Source: Thioploca sp. (lineage in GTDB: Bacteria; Pseudomonadota; Gammaproteobacteria; Beggiatoales; Beggiatoaceae). Taken from it: a DNA stretch of 22,804 nt. The stretch spans positions 1 through 22,804 of the forward strand of contig DRQV01000038.1 in NCBI GenBank assembly GCA_011371325.1, written 5' to 3'. Below are positions 8,193-16,052 of the stretch, piece after piece. The translations under genes were made by a program, and so were the position numbers. The notes beneath the pieces were generated by a model that was not told the origin of the DNA, ran no database searches, and was given only the letters and a program-made list of their open reading frames with translations. How positions within the stretch are numbered: position 1 is the first letter of the stretch; every line of letters starts with the position of its first letter.

Positions 8193-8782
8193 CAAGATAT
8201 ATATGGCTATTGTTATTACCACAACTTGTTTTTGCTAACGAATCGCTAGATGATTTTTTAAAACAGTTAAAAACTATGCAGGGTCAGTTTAAACAAAGTC
8301 TTTTTAACGAACAAGGTAATTTATTAGAAAAATCTAAAGGTAAAATGTATGTTCAACGTCCAAATATGTTTCGTTGGGAATATAAACAACCTTATGAACA
8401 ACTGATAATTGCTGATGGCCAGAAAATCTGGATTTATGATAGTGATTTAGAACAGGTAACCGTAAAAAAACTAGCCAATACTCTAAGAACTCCTGCATTC
8501 TTATTTAGTAATAATACCAATATAGAAAAAGATTTTTTTGTCAATCAGTTACCAGTTGAAAATAACTCGTTAAGATTTGAATTAATTCCCAAAGATGAAC
8601 AAAACCAATTTGATAGTATACGAATTGAAATCAAGAATAAATATTTATTAGGTCTTGAATTAGTTGATAGTTTAGCTCAAACTACTTATATTAGATTTGA
8701 ACAGATACAAAATAATCAAAAACTTGATAAGGATTTATTTATATTTACTCCACCGGCAGGAGTGGATATAATCAATGAATAA
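8180..8782 (+). CDS. lolA: Outer-membrane lipoprotein carrier LolA
   Basis: This 200-residue periplasmic chaperone carries lipoproteins from the LolCDE complex to LolB at the outer membrane. A signal peptide is visible (hydrophobic WLLLLPQLVFA, cleavage near residue 19 before NES). The mature part shows the LolA hallmarks MQGQFKQSLF, GKMYVQRPNMFRWEYKQPYE, LIIADGQKIWIYDSDLEQV and the late LDKDLFIFTPPAGVDII. Length is normal. The start overlaps the upstream thioredoxin-fold gene by 13 bases and has no obvious ribosome binding site, so coupling is likely. In many Gammaproteobacteria lolA sits beside ftsK and rarA; here the neighbours are different. Confidence 0.93.
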   Translation: MENVTRYIWLLLLPQLVFANESLDDFLKQLKTMQGQFKQSLFNEQGNLLEKSKGKMYVQRPNMFRWEYKQPYEQLIIADGQKIWIYDSDLEQVTVKKLANTLRTPAFLFSNNTNIEKDFFVNQLPVENNSLRFELIPKDEQNQFDSIRIEIKNKYLLGLELVDSLAQTTYIRFEQIQNNQKLDKDLFIFTPPAGVDIINE

Positions 8783-8869
8783 ATTGTATGGAATAATCCA
8801 TAACGAAAATTTAAGAATTTTACCCAATTAAAACTTAGAATCCAATTTTTTAACCAAGGAAATATATAC

Positions 8870-9247
8870 ATGGTATCTATTCGTTTAACTCGTGGCGGTG
8901 CTAAAAAACGGCCTTTTTATCATATAGTTGTCACTGATTCACGTAATCGTCGTGATGGACGTTTTATTGAACGTCTAGGCTTTTTTAATCCAATTGCAAA
9001 AGGCAATGACGAACCTTTACGTTTAAATTTAGAACGTGCTAACTATTGGATTGGAGTAGGAGCTAAACCATCGGATAGAGTAGCTAATTTAATTAAAAGT
9101 TATATCAAAAATCCACCACCACCTCCTGTTGATAATAGTTATAAACCCAAAAGAGAAAAACCAGCTTCAGAAGCTATATCTGCTGATCCAGAATCTGTAG
9201 ATCCTACCATTGCTCCTGCTATTATATCAGAAGTGACTTCAGCCTAA
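8870..9247 (+). CDS. rpsP: 30S ribosomal protein S16
   Basis: This is the ribosomal protein that binds 16S rRNA in the 30S body. The core (1-81) carries the family signatures MVSIRLTRGGAKKRPFYHIV, DSRNRRDGRFIERLGFFNP and IGVGAKPSDRVANLI. At 125 residues it is about 40 longer than the common gammaproteobacterial form. The extension begins with five prolines in a row (82-86) and continues with a hydrophilic, Pro/Ala/Glu/Ser-rich tail. Polyproline runs of this kind stall ribosomes without EF-P. A clear AAGGA ribosome binding site sits at 8856-8860. It is first in the rpsP-rimM-trmD-rplS cluster; an inverted repeat TATGGA/TCCATA at 8787-8802 lies upstream without a T-run. Confidence 0.97.
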   Translation: MVSIRLTRGGAKKRPFYHIVVTDSRNRRDGRFIERLGFFNPIAKGNDEPLRLNLERANYWIGVGAKPSDRVANLIKSYIKNPPPPPVDNSYKPKREKPASEAISADPESVDPTIAPAIISEVTSA

Positions 9248-9264
9248 ATCTATCTTATCCCATT

Positions 9265-9753
9265 ATGCCAAATCTAGTTACAATCGGAAATATTAACGGC
9301 CTATATGGGGTACAAGGCTGGCTGAAGGTGTTTTCATATACTGATCCAATTAGTAATATACTTGATTATTCACCTTGGCAAATACAAGGACAAACTTTAA
9401 AATTGCAAGATGGACGTTTGCATACTAAAGGGATTATTGTTAAGTTTGAAACAATTGATGAACGTAATATTGCAGCTCGTTTGTTAGGTTCAGATATCAT
9501 GGTGAATCGAACTCAGTTACCAGCAATTTCAAAAGATGAATATTACTGGACTGATTTGGAAGGTTTAACAGTGATTAATAATGAAGGTATTAATTTAGGT
9601 CGTGTCGATCATCTTTTGGCAACTGGAGCCAATGACGTGTTGGTTGTAGAAGGAGAATGCCAACGTATGATTCCATTTGTATTGCAACAAGTAGTAATTA
9701 AAGTTGATCTAACTCATCGTATCATATTAGTTGATTGGGATGCAGATTTTTAA
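9265..9753 (+). CDS. rimM: Ribosome maturation factor RimM
   Basis: This 162-residue protein assists late assembly of the 30S head and binds S19. It shows the RimM N-terminal barrel signature VTIGNINGLYGVQGWLKVFS with TDP, then a PRC-barrel part beginning at YYWTDLEGLTVIN and ending with PFVLQQVVIKVDLTHRIILV. The end, VDWDADF, matches the usual short acidic tail. It starts 17 bases after rpsP without a clear ribosome binding site and stops one base before the trmD ATG. This is the normal gene order in Gammaproteobacteria. Confidence 0.96.
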   Translation: MPNLVTIGNINGLYGVQGWLKVFSYTDPISNILDYSPWQIQGQTLKLQDGRLHTKGIIVKFETIDERNIAARLLGSDIMVNRTQLPAISKDEYYWTDLEGLTVINNEGINLGRVDHLLATGANDVLVVEGECQRMIPFVLQQVVIKVDLTHRIILVDWDADF

Positions 9754-9754
9754 T

Positions 9755-10453
9755 ATGCATATTGGAATTATCTCCATATTTCCAGAAATGTTTGCTACAT
9801 TAAGTTGTGGTGGGATAACCGCTAGAGCTTTGCAAAAGCAAATTTTTAATCTATCTATTTGGAATCCCAGAAATTTTACTGATAATAAGCATAATCGAGT
9901 GGATGACCGGCCTTATGGAGGTGGTCCAGGTATGGTATTACAAGTACAACCATTGCGAGCTGCTATTAATTCTGCCAAAAAAAGTTTAGGTTATGGAACT
10001 AAAGTTATTTACTTATCTCCTCAAGGCCGACGTTTAGATCAGGCCGGTGTGCAAACTCTATTGAGTTATCAAAATATAATTTTAGTAGCTGGTCGTTATG
10101 AAGGTATTGATGAGAGAGTAATAGAGCAAGATATTGATGAATTATGGTCAATAGGCGATTACGTTCTTAGCGGTGGAGAATTAGCTGCAATGGTAATAAT
10201 TGATGCTTTAGTGCGACAATTACCAGGATCATTAGGCCACGAAGAATCAGCTAAAGAAGATTCATTTTCCTCTGGTTTATTGGACTATCCAACTTACACT
10301 CGACCTGAAGAAATTGATGGTCAAAAAGTTCCAGCAATATTGTTATCTGGTAATCATGCAAAAATTGCTAATTGGCGACAGCAACAAGCTTTAGAACGAA
10401 CTCAACTATTACATCCTGAATTATTGGATGAAAATAACTGTACAACAGATTGA
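9755..10453 (+). CDS. trmD: tRNA (guanine37-N1)-methyltransferase TrmD
   Basis: TrmD methylates G37 of tRNAs that read codons starting with C or G, preventing +1 frameshifts. The frame is open from 9731, but the ATG at 9755 is chosen: TrmD proteins begin with this MHIGIISIFPEMF, and the upstream part overlaps rimM. The 232-residue product contains the SPOUT trefoil-knot region: YLSPQGRRL, VAGRYEGIDERV, EQDIDELWSIGDYVLSGGEL and the later DYPTYTRPEEIDGQKVP. The C-terminal HAKIANWRQQQAL helix reaches the tRNA. The start is one base after the rimM stop. Confidence 0.97.
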   Translation: MHIGIISIFPEMFATLSCGGITARALQKQIFNLSIWNPRNFTDNKHNRVDDRPYGGGPGMVLQVQPLRAAINSAKKSLGYGTKVIYLSPQGRRLDQAGVQTLLSYQNIILVAGRYEGIDERVIEQDIDELWSIGDYVLSGGELAAMVIIDALVRQLPGSLGHEESAKEDSFSSGLLDYPTYTRPEEIDGQKVPAILLSGNHAKIANWRQQQALERTQLLHPELLDENNCTTD

Positions 10454-10496
10454 AATATAAAATTTATTTTCAACAAGTACATTGGAAGTAACTACT

Positions 10497-10521
10497 AAGC
10501 TAGGTAAAACCTAGTTTTTTT
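10497..10521 (+). terminator. Rho-independent terminator between trmD and rplS
   Basis: CTAGGT (10500-10505), loop AAA, ACCTAG (10509-10514) form a perfect six-pair stem that can be extended by a G-U and two A-T pairs. It is followed directly by seven Ts (10515-10521). It lies 44 bases after trmD and 45 before rplS, so it probably works as a partial attenuator that lowers or uncouples L19 expression, unless rplS has its own promoter. Confidence 0.8.
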
Positions 10522-10565
10522 AAACTTTATAAAATTTTAATCCTCAAATATTTAGGAGACAATAA

Positions 10566-10928
10566 ATGACAAATATTATCGATCAATTAGATCAGAAACA
10601 AATGACCAATGAATTTCCGGATTTTAGACCTGGTGATACCATTACAGTTCAAGTAAAAGTTAAGGAAGGTACTAGAGAACGTTTACAGGCATTTGAAGGT
10701 TTAGTAATTGCTAAACGAAATCGAGGAATTAATTCTGCATTTACTGTACGGAAAATTTCTCACGGTGAAGGAGTGGAAAGAGTATTTCAAACTTATAGCC
10801 CAATGATTGATTCTATTGCTGTTAAACGACATGGTGATGTACGACGAGCCAAATTATATTATATGCGTAATCTTCGTGGTAAGGCTGCTCGTATTAAAGA
10901 GAAAATTGCTATTAAAAAGCCTCATTAA
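10566..10928 (+). CDS. rplS: 50S ribosomal protein L19
   Basis: This 120-residue protein is located at the 30S-50S interface. Recognisable segments are DFRPGDTITVQVKVKEGTRE, RLQAFEGLVIAKRNRGINS, FTVRKISHGEGVERVFQTYS and the basic end RRAKLYYMRNLRGKAARIKE. Length is normal. A strong AGGAG ribosome binding site lies at 10554-10558. It is the last gene of the conserved S16 cluster but is separated from trmD by 112 bases holding a hairpin terminator. yajQ follows after 15 bases. Confidence 0.97.
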   Translation: MTNIIDQLDQKQMTNEFPDFRPGDTITVQVKVKEGTRERLQAFEGLVIAKRNRGINSAFTVRKISHGEGVERVFQTYSPMIDSIAVKRHGDVRRAKLYYMRNLRGKAARIKEKIAIKKPH

Positions 10929-10943
10929 TTATTGGAGCGAACA

Positions 10944-11426
10944 ATGCCATCCTTCGATATCGTTTCAGAAGTAGATTTGCATGAGTTATCTAATACAGTG
11001 GATCAAACTAATCGTGAGATTATGAATCGATTTGATTTTAAAGGTTCTAAAGCTCATATAGAATATAATCAGGATACTTTAACCTTGCATGCTGAAAATG
11101 AATTTCAATTAAAACAAATGACTGATATTTTATATAAAAAATCAGCTAAACGAGGTATTGATATTGCTGCATTTACTGTCGGAGAACCAGAAATTCAAAA
11201 TCATCAAGCTCGATTACAAGTTACTGTTAAACAAGGTATAGATAAAGAAAATGCTAAAATTATTGTAAAGATGATAAAGGCTTCTAAAATTAAAGTGCAA
11301 GCCTCAATCCAATCTGAACAAATACGAGTTACTGGGAAAAAACGTGATGATTTACAGCAAATTATGACTTTATTGCGTAAGGAGGATATGGATTTGCCAT
11401 TACAATTTAACAACTTTAGAGATTAA
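10944..11426 (+). CDS. yajQ: YajQ-family nucleotide-binding protein
   Basis: This 160-residue protein belongs to the YajQ/DUF520 family, two ferredoxin-like domains that bind nucleotides; some members bind cyclic di-GMP. The start is the ATG at 10944, preceded by GGAG (10934-10937). A TTG at 10932 would add four residues but would include the ribosome binding site itself. The N-terminal MPSFDIVSEVDLHELSN with EIMNRFDFKGSKAHIE and the ending RKEDMDLPLQFNNFRD are family hallmarks. It follows rplS closely and precedes dsbC by nine bases. Whether it senses cyclic di-GMP here cannot be read from the sequence. Confidence 0.95.
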   Translation: MPSFDIVSEVDLHELSNTVDQTNREIMNRFDFKGSKAHIEYNQDTLTLHAENEFQLKQMTDILYKKSAKRGIDIAAFTVGEPEIQNHQARLQVTVKQGIDKENAKIIVKMIKASKIKVQASIQSEQIRVTGKKRDDLQQIMTLLRKEDMDLPLQFNNFRD

Positions 11427-11435
11427 GGATAAATT

Positions 11436-12182
11436 ATGCGTATTTATTTGTTGATGGTTTTATTAACCATAAGTTCATTTGCTTTAGCTGAAGAAAAAAC
11501 TGATTCTAATATTCCAGCAGCGGTTACAGAAGCTCTGAAAAAATTTGCTAAAGTTGATATTAGTAAAATTAAATTAAGTACTACTCCTATTCCAGGATTG
11601 TACGAGGCCATGATTGGTTCAGAGATTGTATATATTAGTGCTGATGGTAATTATTTGATTATGGGTGATATTCGTGATTTGAAAACTGGCAAAAATATAG
11701 CTGATAGCAAGTTTTCCAAATTACGTCTTAAAGCTCTTAATAGTTTAAATGTGAGAGATATGGTAGTTTTTGCTCCAGAAAATGGTACTAAACATGTAGT
11801 TCATATTTTTACTGATGTTGACTGTCCTTATTGTGCCAAAATTCATAAAGAAGTTCCGACTTTAAACAAGGCTGGAATTGAAGTACGTTATTTAGCTTTT
11901 CCACGAGCTGGGATTGGTTCTGGGACTTATAATGATATGGTATCAGTTTGGTGTGCTAAAGATAGACAACAAGCTATGACTGATGCCAAAGAAGGAAAAG
12001 AAATTGAGAAAGCTGAATGTAATAATCCAGTTGCTGATCAATATAAATTAGGTCAAAGTATTGGAATTAATGGTACACCAGCTTTGATTTTATCTGATGG
12101 TGAACTGATTCCTGGTTATTTACCAGCTCAGAGATTGATTAACTATATCAATCAAAAAAGTTCTCCGTTTTCAGCTAAGTAA
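11436..12182 (+). CDS. dsbC: Thiol:disulfide interchange protein DsbC
   Basis: This 248-residue periplasmic disulfide isomerase has a signal peptide (LLMVLLTISSFALA, cleavage near residue 18). An N-terminal dimerisation domain covers about 25-85 (KVDISKIKLSTTPIPGLYEA). A thioredoxin-like domain carries the active site CPYC (C130-C133) in DVDCPYCAK, and GTPALI supplies the cis-proline. A second cysteine pair, at VWCAKD and KAECNN, matches the structural disulfide of DsbC. An AAGGA ribosome binding site lies upstream of the start. A hairpin terminator follows. No dsbD gene, needed to keep the enzyme reduced, is in the window. Confidence 0.94.
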   Translation: MRIYLLMVLLTISSFALAEEKTDSNIPAAVTEALKKFAKVDISKIKLSTTPIPGLYEAMIGSEIVYISADGNYLIMGDIRDLKTGKNIADSKFSKLRLKALNSLNVRDMVVFAPENGTKHVVHIFTDVDCPYCAKIHKEVPTLNKAGIEVRYLAFPRAGIGSGTYNDMVSVWCAKDRQQAMTDAKEGKEIEKAECNNPVADQYKLGQSIGINGTPALILSDGELIPGYLPAQRLINYINQKSSPFSAK

Positions 12183-12190
12183 TTTATAAT

Positions 12191-12230
12191 GTAACCCGTA
12201 TTTATATATTTAATATCGGGTTACTTTATT
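12191..12230 (+). terminator. Hairpin terminator after dsbC
   Basis: GTAACCCG (12191-12198) pairs perfectly with CGGGTTAC (12217-12224), across an 18-base AT-rich loop, and is followed by TTTATT. It starts nine bases after the dsbC stop and lies between convergent dsbC and lspA. The T-run is short and on the plus strand only, so it favours dsbC; whether it also stops lspA transcripts is uncertain. Confidence 0.65.
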
Positions 12231-12255
12231 ATACACAGTTGTAATTGATTTTAAA

Positions 12256-12732
12256 TCATTTACTTTTTCCCTCTAAAATAGCATCTATCACCAACATAAC
12301 TGCTCCAACGCTAATAGCACTATCGGCAATATTAAATGCTGGCCAATGCCATTGTTGGTAATATATATCAATAAAATCAATTACATGACCATATATAACT
12401 CTATCTATTAAATTGCCCAAAGCACCACCTAATACTAAAGACAAGGCGATTGCTAACCATATTTGTCGTCGTTCTAAACGAATTAACCATACCAATAATA
12501 TGCCACTAATAACTAGCGATAATCCACTTAAAAACCAACGTTGCCAACCACCAACATTAGCCAAAAAACTCCAAGCAGCACCCTCGTTATATAACAATCG
12601 TAAATCAAAAAATGGTAATAAGTTAACTGGTTGATTGAATGAAAGATTGCTATCCATCCAAAATTTACTCACTTGATCTAGAATTATTACTAATAACGAA
12701 ATCCAAAGCCATCTTAACCCATTTTTAGCCAT
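12256..12732 (-). CDS. lspA: Lipoprotein signal peptidase LspA
   Basis: This 158-residue inner-membrane aspartyl protease removes signal peptides from diacylated prolipoproteins. The frame is open further upstream inside ileS, but the start at 12732 (MAKNGLRWLW) fits the family and overlaps the ileS stop by eight bases. Four membrane segments are visible. The catalytic aspartates are D119 in HVIDFIDI and D137 in FNIADS; the supporting motifs LDQVSKF, YNEGAAWSF and GALGNLIDR are intact. The ileS-lspA overlap is the normal gammaproteobacterial arrangement and implies translational coupling. Together with lolA it reflects a working lipoprotein pathway. Confidence 0.96.
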   Translation of the reverse strand: MAKNGLRWLWISLLVIILDQVSKFWMDSNLSFNQPVNLLPFFDLRLLYNEGAAWSFLANVGGWQRWFLSGLSLVISGILLVWLIRLERRQIWLAIALSLVLGGALGNLIDRVIYGHVIDFIDIYYQQWHWPAFNIADSAISVGAVMLVIDAILEGKSK

Positions 12733-15538
12733 AGTAACGTTTCTCACCTGCACCAGTGATATTTTCCACACATCGACCACATAATTTTGGATGTTCTGCG
12801 TTACTACCAATATCTTCCCGATGATGCCAACAGCGTACACATTTATCATGTTCGGAAGGTTTAACTTGTAACCAGAATCCCTCATACTCATTAGCTGTAT
12901 CTGGTTTTTTATCAATCGAATTCAAACGGGCATAAGAAGTAATGAAAATAAATCGTAATTCATCTTCTAGTGTATCTAACTGAGTAAACAGAATATCATC
13001 ACAATAAATATCAACTTCAGCATCCAAGGAAGAACCTATAGTTTCCGCAGTTCGTAAAATTTCTAGTTCCTGGTTGACAGCTTCTCGCAATGCAAAAATC
13101 TTAGTCCATAAATTGGAACTAATTTCATATTTACAAACTGGTTCATCAATCGGTAATAGTTTTTCATACCAAACTTCTAAAAATACTGATTGACTGCGTT
13201 TACCAGGAATTTGTTGCCAAATATCTTCAGCAGTGAAACTCAAAATAGGAGCTAACCAACGCACTAATGCTTCCACAATATGAAACAGAGCTGTCTGAGC
13301 AGAACGACGAGCAAGGCTATTATCTTTACAAGTATATTGACGATCTTTAATTACATCAAGATAAAAACTACTCATATCGGTGGTGCAAAAGTTATGAATC
13401 TTTTGATATACTAAATGAAATTGATAGTTTTCATAATCCTTAATAATAGCTTGTTGCACTTGGAAAGCTTGAGCCATTGCCCATCGATCTAAAGCTAACA
13501 TATTTTCTGGAGCTATGCTATCAGTCGCTGGATCAAAACCATTCAAATTAGCTAACAGAAAGCGAGCCGTATTACGTAATCTACGATAACCATCTGAAAT
13601 CCTTTTTAAAATTTCATCAGAGACTGAGATTTCACCTTTATAATCAGTAGCTGCGACCCAAAGTCTAATGATGTCGGCTCCTAATGTTTTAATAACTTTT
13701 TGTGGAGCTATCACATTGCCCATAGATTTGGACATTTTACGGCCTTTTGCATCAACCACAAAACCATGTGTTAACACTGCTTTATATGGAGTTTGCCCAT
13801 CCATTGCGATAGAAGTCATTAATGAAGAATTGAACCAACCTCGATATTGATCAGAACCTTCTAAGTATAAATCGGCTGGACGCTGTGAATTTGCCTCTAA
13901 CACAGTGGCATGAGTAACTCCTGAATCAAACCATACATCTAATGTATCGGTAATTTTTTGATATTTATCGGCCTTATTTCCTAATAACTTGCCTGGCTCT
14001 AATTCAAACCAAGCATTAACACCATATTTTTCTACCAATTGGGCTACAGCTTCAATTAATTCAGTAGTTTGTGGATGTAGAATACCGGTAATTTTATGAA
14101 CAAATAAGGCTATCGGAACCCCCCAATTACGCTGTCGGGAAATACACCAATCAGGTCGATTGACAATCATTCCCTCAATTCGTTGCTCGCCCCATTCAGG
14201 AATCCATTGCACATCCTTAATTGCTGCTAAAGATTGCTGACGCAATTGCTTTTTATCCATGCTGATAAACCACTGGGGAGTAGCACGAAAAATAATTGGA
14301 GTTTTATGTCGCCAACAATATGGATAGCTATGTAAAATTCTATGTTCATGAACTAGTTTGTTTTTTTCTTTCAGAACTTCTACTATTTTTAGATTAGCAT
14401 CAAACACATGTAGACCAGCAAAGAGTTGGGTATTTGGTAAAAATACTCCTTTATCATCAACTGGATTATTAATCGGTAAGTTGTAACGACTGCCAACCAC
14501 ATAGTCATCCTGTCCATGCACAGGAGCGGTATGTACAGCACCTGTACCAGCTTCTGTTGTCACATGCTTGCCTAAAATAATCGGCACTTGACGATCATAA
14601 AATGGATGTTGTAATTGTAAATTTTCTAAATCTTTACCTTGGCAATATGCAACTACATGATAATGCTCAATTCCATAGCGTAACATAGTATCTCTTAGCA
14701 TTGCTTCTGCTATCACTAACCGTTCAGTTCCATACTGTCCGCCTTCACATTGCACTACTGAATATTCTAGTTCTGGGTGTAGTGCTACCGCTTCATTAGC
14801 TGGCAGAGTCCAAGGTGTAGTAGTCCAAATAACTACTGAAATAGGTCCATTACCACTACTGGGAGCATGATGACAACAAGCCAATAAAGCTTCCTCATCA
14901 ATTACTGTAAATCGTACATCAATCGCAGTAGATTTTTTATCTTCATATTCGACTTCAGCCTCTGCTAATGCCGAACCACAATCGCTACACCAATGAACTG
15001 GTTTAAAACCACTATGCACATGACCAGTTTGAATAATTTGTCCTAAAGAACGAATAATATCTGCTTCAGTCTGATAATTCATGGTTAAATAAGGATTATC
15101 CCAATCAGCAATCACTCCTAAACGTTTAAAATCTTCCCGTTGTTTATCAACTTGTTGACTGGCATAATTTCGACAAGCTTGGCGAAATTCACTAGTATTA
15201 TGCCCAGCTTTGCCTAATTTCTTTTCAACTTCCAATTCAATTGGCAAACCATGACAATCCCAACCTGGTACATATGGAGCATCAAAACCATCTAAAGTTT
15301 TTGCTTTAATAATTATATCTTTAAGTATTTTATTGACTGCATGGCCAATATGAATATTACCATTAGCATAAGGAGGCCCATCATGTAAAATAAATTTTTT
15401 AGCTTCCTTACGTTGTTCTCGCAATTGCTGATATATAGTTTCCCAAGTTTTTAAGAATTCTGGTTCTCGTTTGGCTAAGTTGCCCCGCATCGGAAAATTA
15501 GTTTTCGGCAAATTTAAGGTATCTTTATAATTACTCAT
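12725..15538 (-). CDS. ileS: Isoleucyl-tRNA synthetase
   Basis: This 937-residue enzyme charges tRNA-Ile and is full length for the bacterial form. The class I signatures are HIGH (63-66, in PPYANGNIHIGH) and KMSKS (601-605). An editing (CP1) domain lies between them, with TTTPWTLPANEAVALHP and the GTGAVHTAP segment. The C-terminal zinc site is present as CVRCWHH and LCGRC. Bacteria with the zinc tail and this architecture are usually the mupirocin-sensitive type, though that is inference. ribF, often next upstream in Gammaproteobacteria, is absent: the gene instead faces a 514-bp non-coding region shared with glnS. The only ribosome binding candidate is a weak CGAGAAA. Confidence 0.97.
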   Translation of the reverse strand: MSNYKDTLNLPKTNFPMRGNLAKREPEFLKTWETIYQQLREQRKEAKKFILHDGPPYANGNIHIGHAVNKILKDIIIKAKTLDGFDAPYVPGWDCHGLPIELEVEKKLGKAGHNTSEFRQACRNYASQQVDKQREDFKRLGVIADWDNPYLTMNYQTEADIIRSLGQIIQTGHVHSGFKPVHWCSDCGSALAEAEVEYEDKKSTAIDVRFTVIDEEALLACCHHAPSSGNGPISVVIWTTTPWTLPANEAVALHPELEYSVVQCEGGQYGTERLVIAEAMLRDTMLRYGIEHYHVVAYCQGKDLENLQLQHPFYDRQVPIILGKHVTTEAGTGAVHTAPVHGQDDYVVGSRYNLPINNPVDDKGVFLPNTQLFAGLHVFDANLKIVEVLKEKNKLVHEHRILHSYPYCWRHKTPIIFRATPQWFISMDKKQLRQQSLAAIKDVQWIPEWGEQRIEGMIVNRPDWCISRQRNWGVPIALFVHKITGILHPQTTELIEAVAQLVEKYGVNAWFELEPGKLLGNKADKYQKITDTLDVWFDSGVTHATVLEANSQRPADLYLEGSDQYRGWFNSSLMTSIAMDGQTPYKAVLTHGFVVDAKGRKMSKSMGNVIAPQKVIKTLGADIIRLWVAATDYKGEISVSDEILKRISDGYRRLRNTARFLLANLNGFDPATDSIAPENMLALDRWAMAQAFQVQQAIIKDYENYQFHLVYQKIHNFCTTDMSSFYLDVIKDRQYTCKDNSLARRSAQTALFHIVEALVRWLAPILSFTAEDIWQQIPGKRSQSVFLEVWYEKLLPIDEPVCKYEISSNLWTKIFALREAVNQELEILRTAETIGSSLDAEVDIYCDDILFTQLDTLEDELRFIFITSYARLNSIDKKPDTANEYEGFWLQVKPSEHDKCVRCWHHREDIGSNAEHPKLCGRCVENITGAGEKRYYG

Positions 15539-15563
15539 TAGAGTTTCTCGTTAATTATGATTA

Positions 15564-15592
15564 ATTATAATTTGGGGATTATTCGTTTTAAA
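15564..15592 (-). promoter_or_regulatory. Weak candidate promoter for ileS-lspA
   Basis: Read on the minus strand, TTTAAA (15592-15587) and a perfect TATAAT (15569-15564) are separated by 17 bp. The -35 matches consensus at only four of six positions, and the surroundings are AT-rich, so chance is quite possible. The implied leader to the ileS start is about 20 bases. Confidence 0.3.
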
Positions 15593-15946
15593 AGAAGTGG
15601 GCTGGATATTTTGATAGTAATTCTTAAATTCTATATTGCTTAATGTTTAATTAAATTCAAAATAAATATCAATTACTTATTGCGTATAGTTTATCAGATT
15701 TGGAAATACCTAACAGTTATTAATTAAAAAACTTTGTATTAGCCGTGTAGGTCGATGTAATAAAAGGGCTATCACCTTATTCAAAACTCAATTTCTAAAT
15801 ATTCTTAAGTTTTACCATTAAATAACTACTTGATTTTACCTTGTACAAATATATAAATATTATTTATTATGGTGTAAATTATTAACACAAATTAATTTTA
15901 ATTAGTCTATAATTAAGTGAATAACAAACCTTTGATGATTTATAAA

Positions 15947-15975
15947 TTGAATGAGGTTATTTCCAATGCTATAAT
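15947..15975 (+). promoter_or_regulatory. Sigma-70-type promoter for glnS
   Basis: TTGAAT (15947-15952), a 17-bp spacer and a perfect TATAAT (15970-15975) make the best promoter match in the window. Transcription would begin at about 15982, giving a leader of about 70 bases before the glnS ATG. Confidence 0.65.
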
Positions 15976-16052
15976 GTTAAAAAGCTCAAATCTTAAGGGT
16001 TGAAAACAGGTAGTAAGCTTTGAACTAACACTTAAACTACGAACTATTCAAC

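Larger units (their letters stand above)
15539..16052. other. 514-bp divergent intergenic region between ileS and glnS
   Basis: No convincing gene is present. The region holds a good glnS promoter and a weak ileS promoter. A short, visibly more GC-rich patch lies at about 15738-15775 with flanking TAGCC and GGCTA arms. One plus-strand frame across this patch stays open from about 15715 to 15822 without a good start and reads LCISRVGRCNKRAITLF. The minus strand reads IALLLHRPTRLIQSF. Either could be the remains of a mobile or interspersed element. The rest is featureless AT-rich sequence. No tRNA, T-box or riboswitch signature was recognised. Confidence 0.5.

Noticed and set aside
8787..8802. 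Hairpin TATGGA/TCCATA after lolA as a terminator
   Set aside because: No T-run follows; at most it is a small hairpin in the lolA-rpsP gap.
12733..12915. Long N-terminal extension of LspA inside ileS
   Set aside because: LspA proteins start at MAKNGLRW-like sequence; the extra residues are ileS read in another frame.
15539..16052. T-box or other aminoacyl-tRNA-sensing leader for ileS or glnS
   Set aside because: No T-box sequence or suitable stems were seen, and such leaders are not typical of Gammaproteobacteria.
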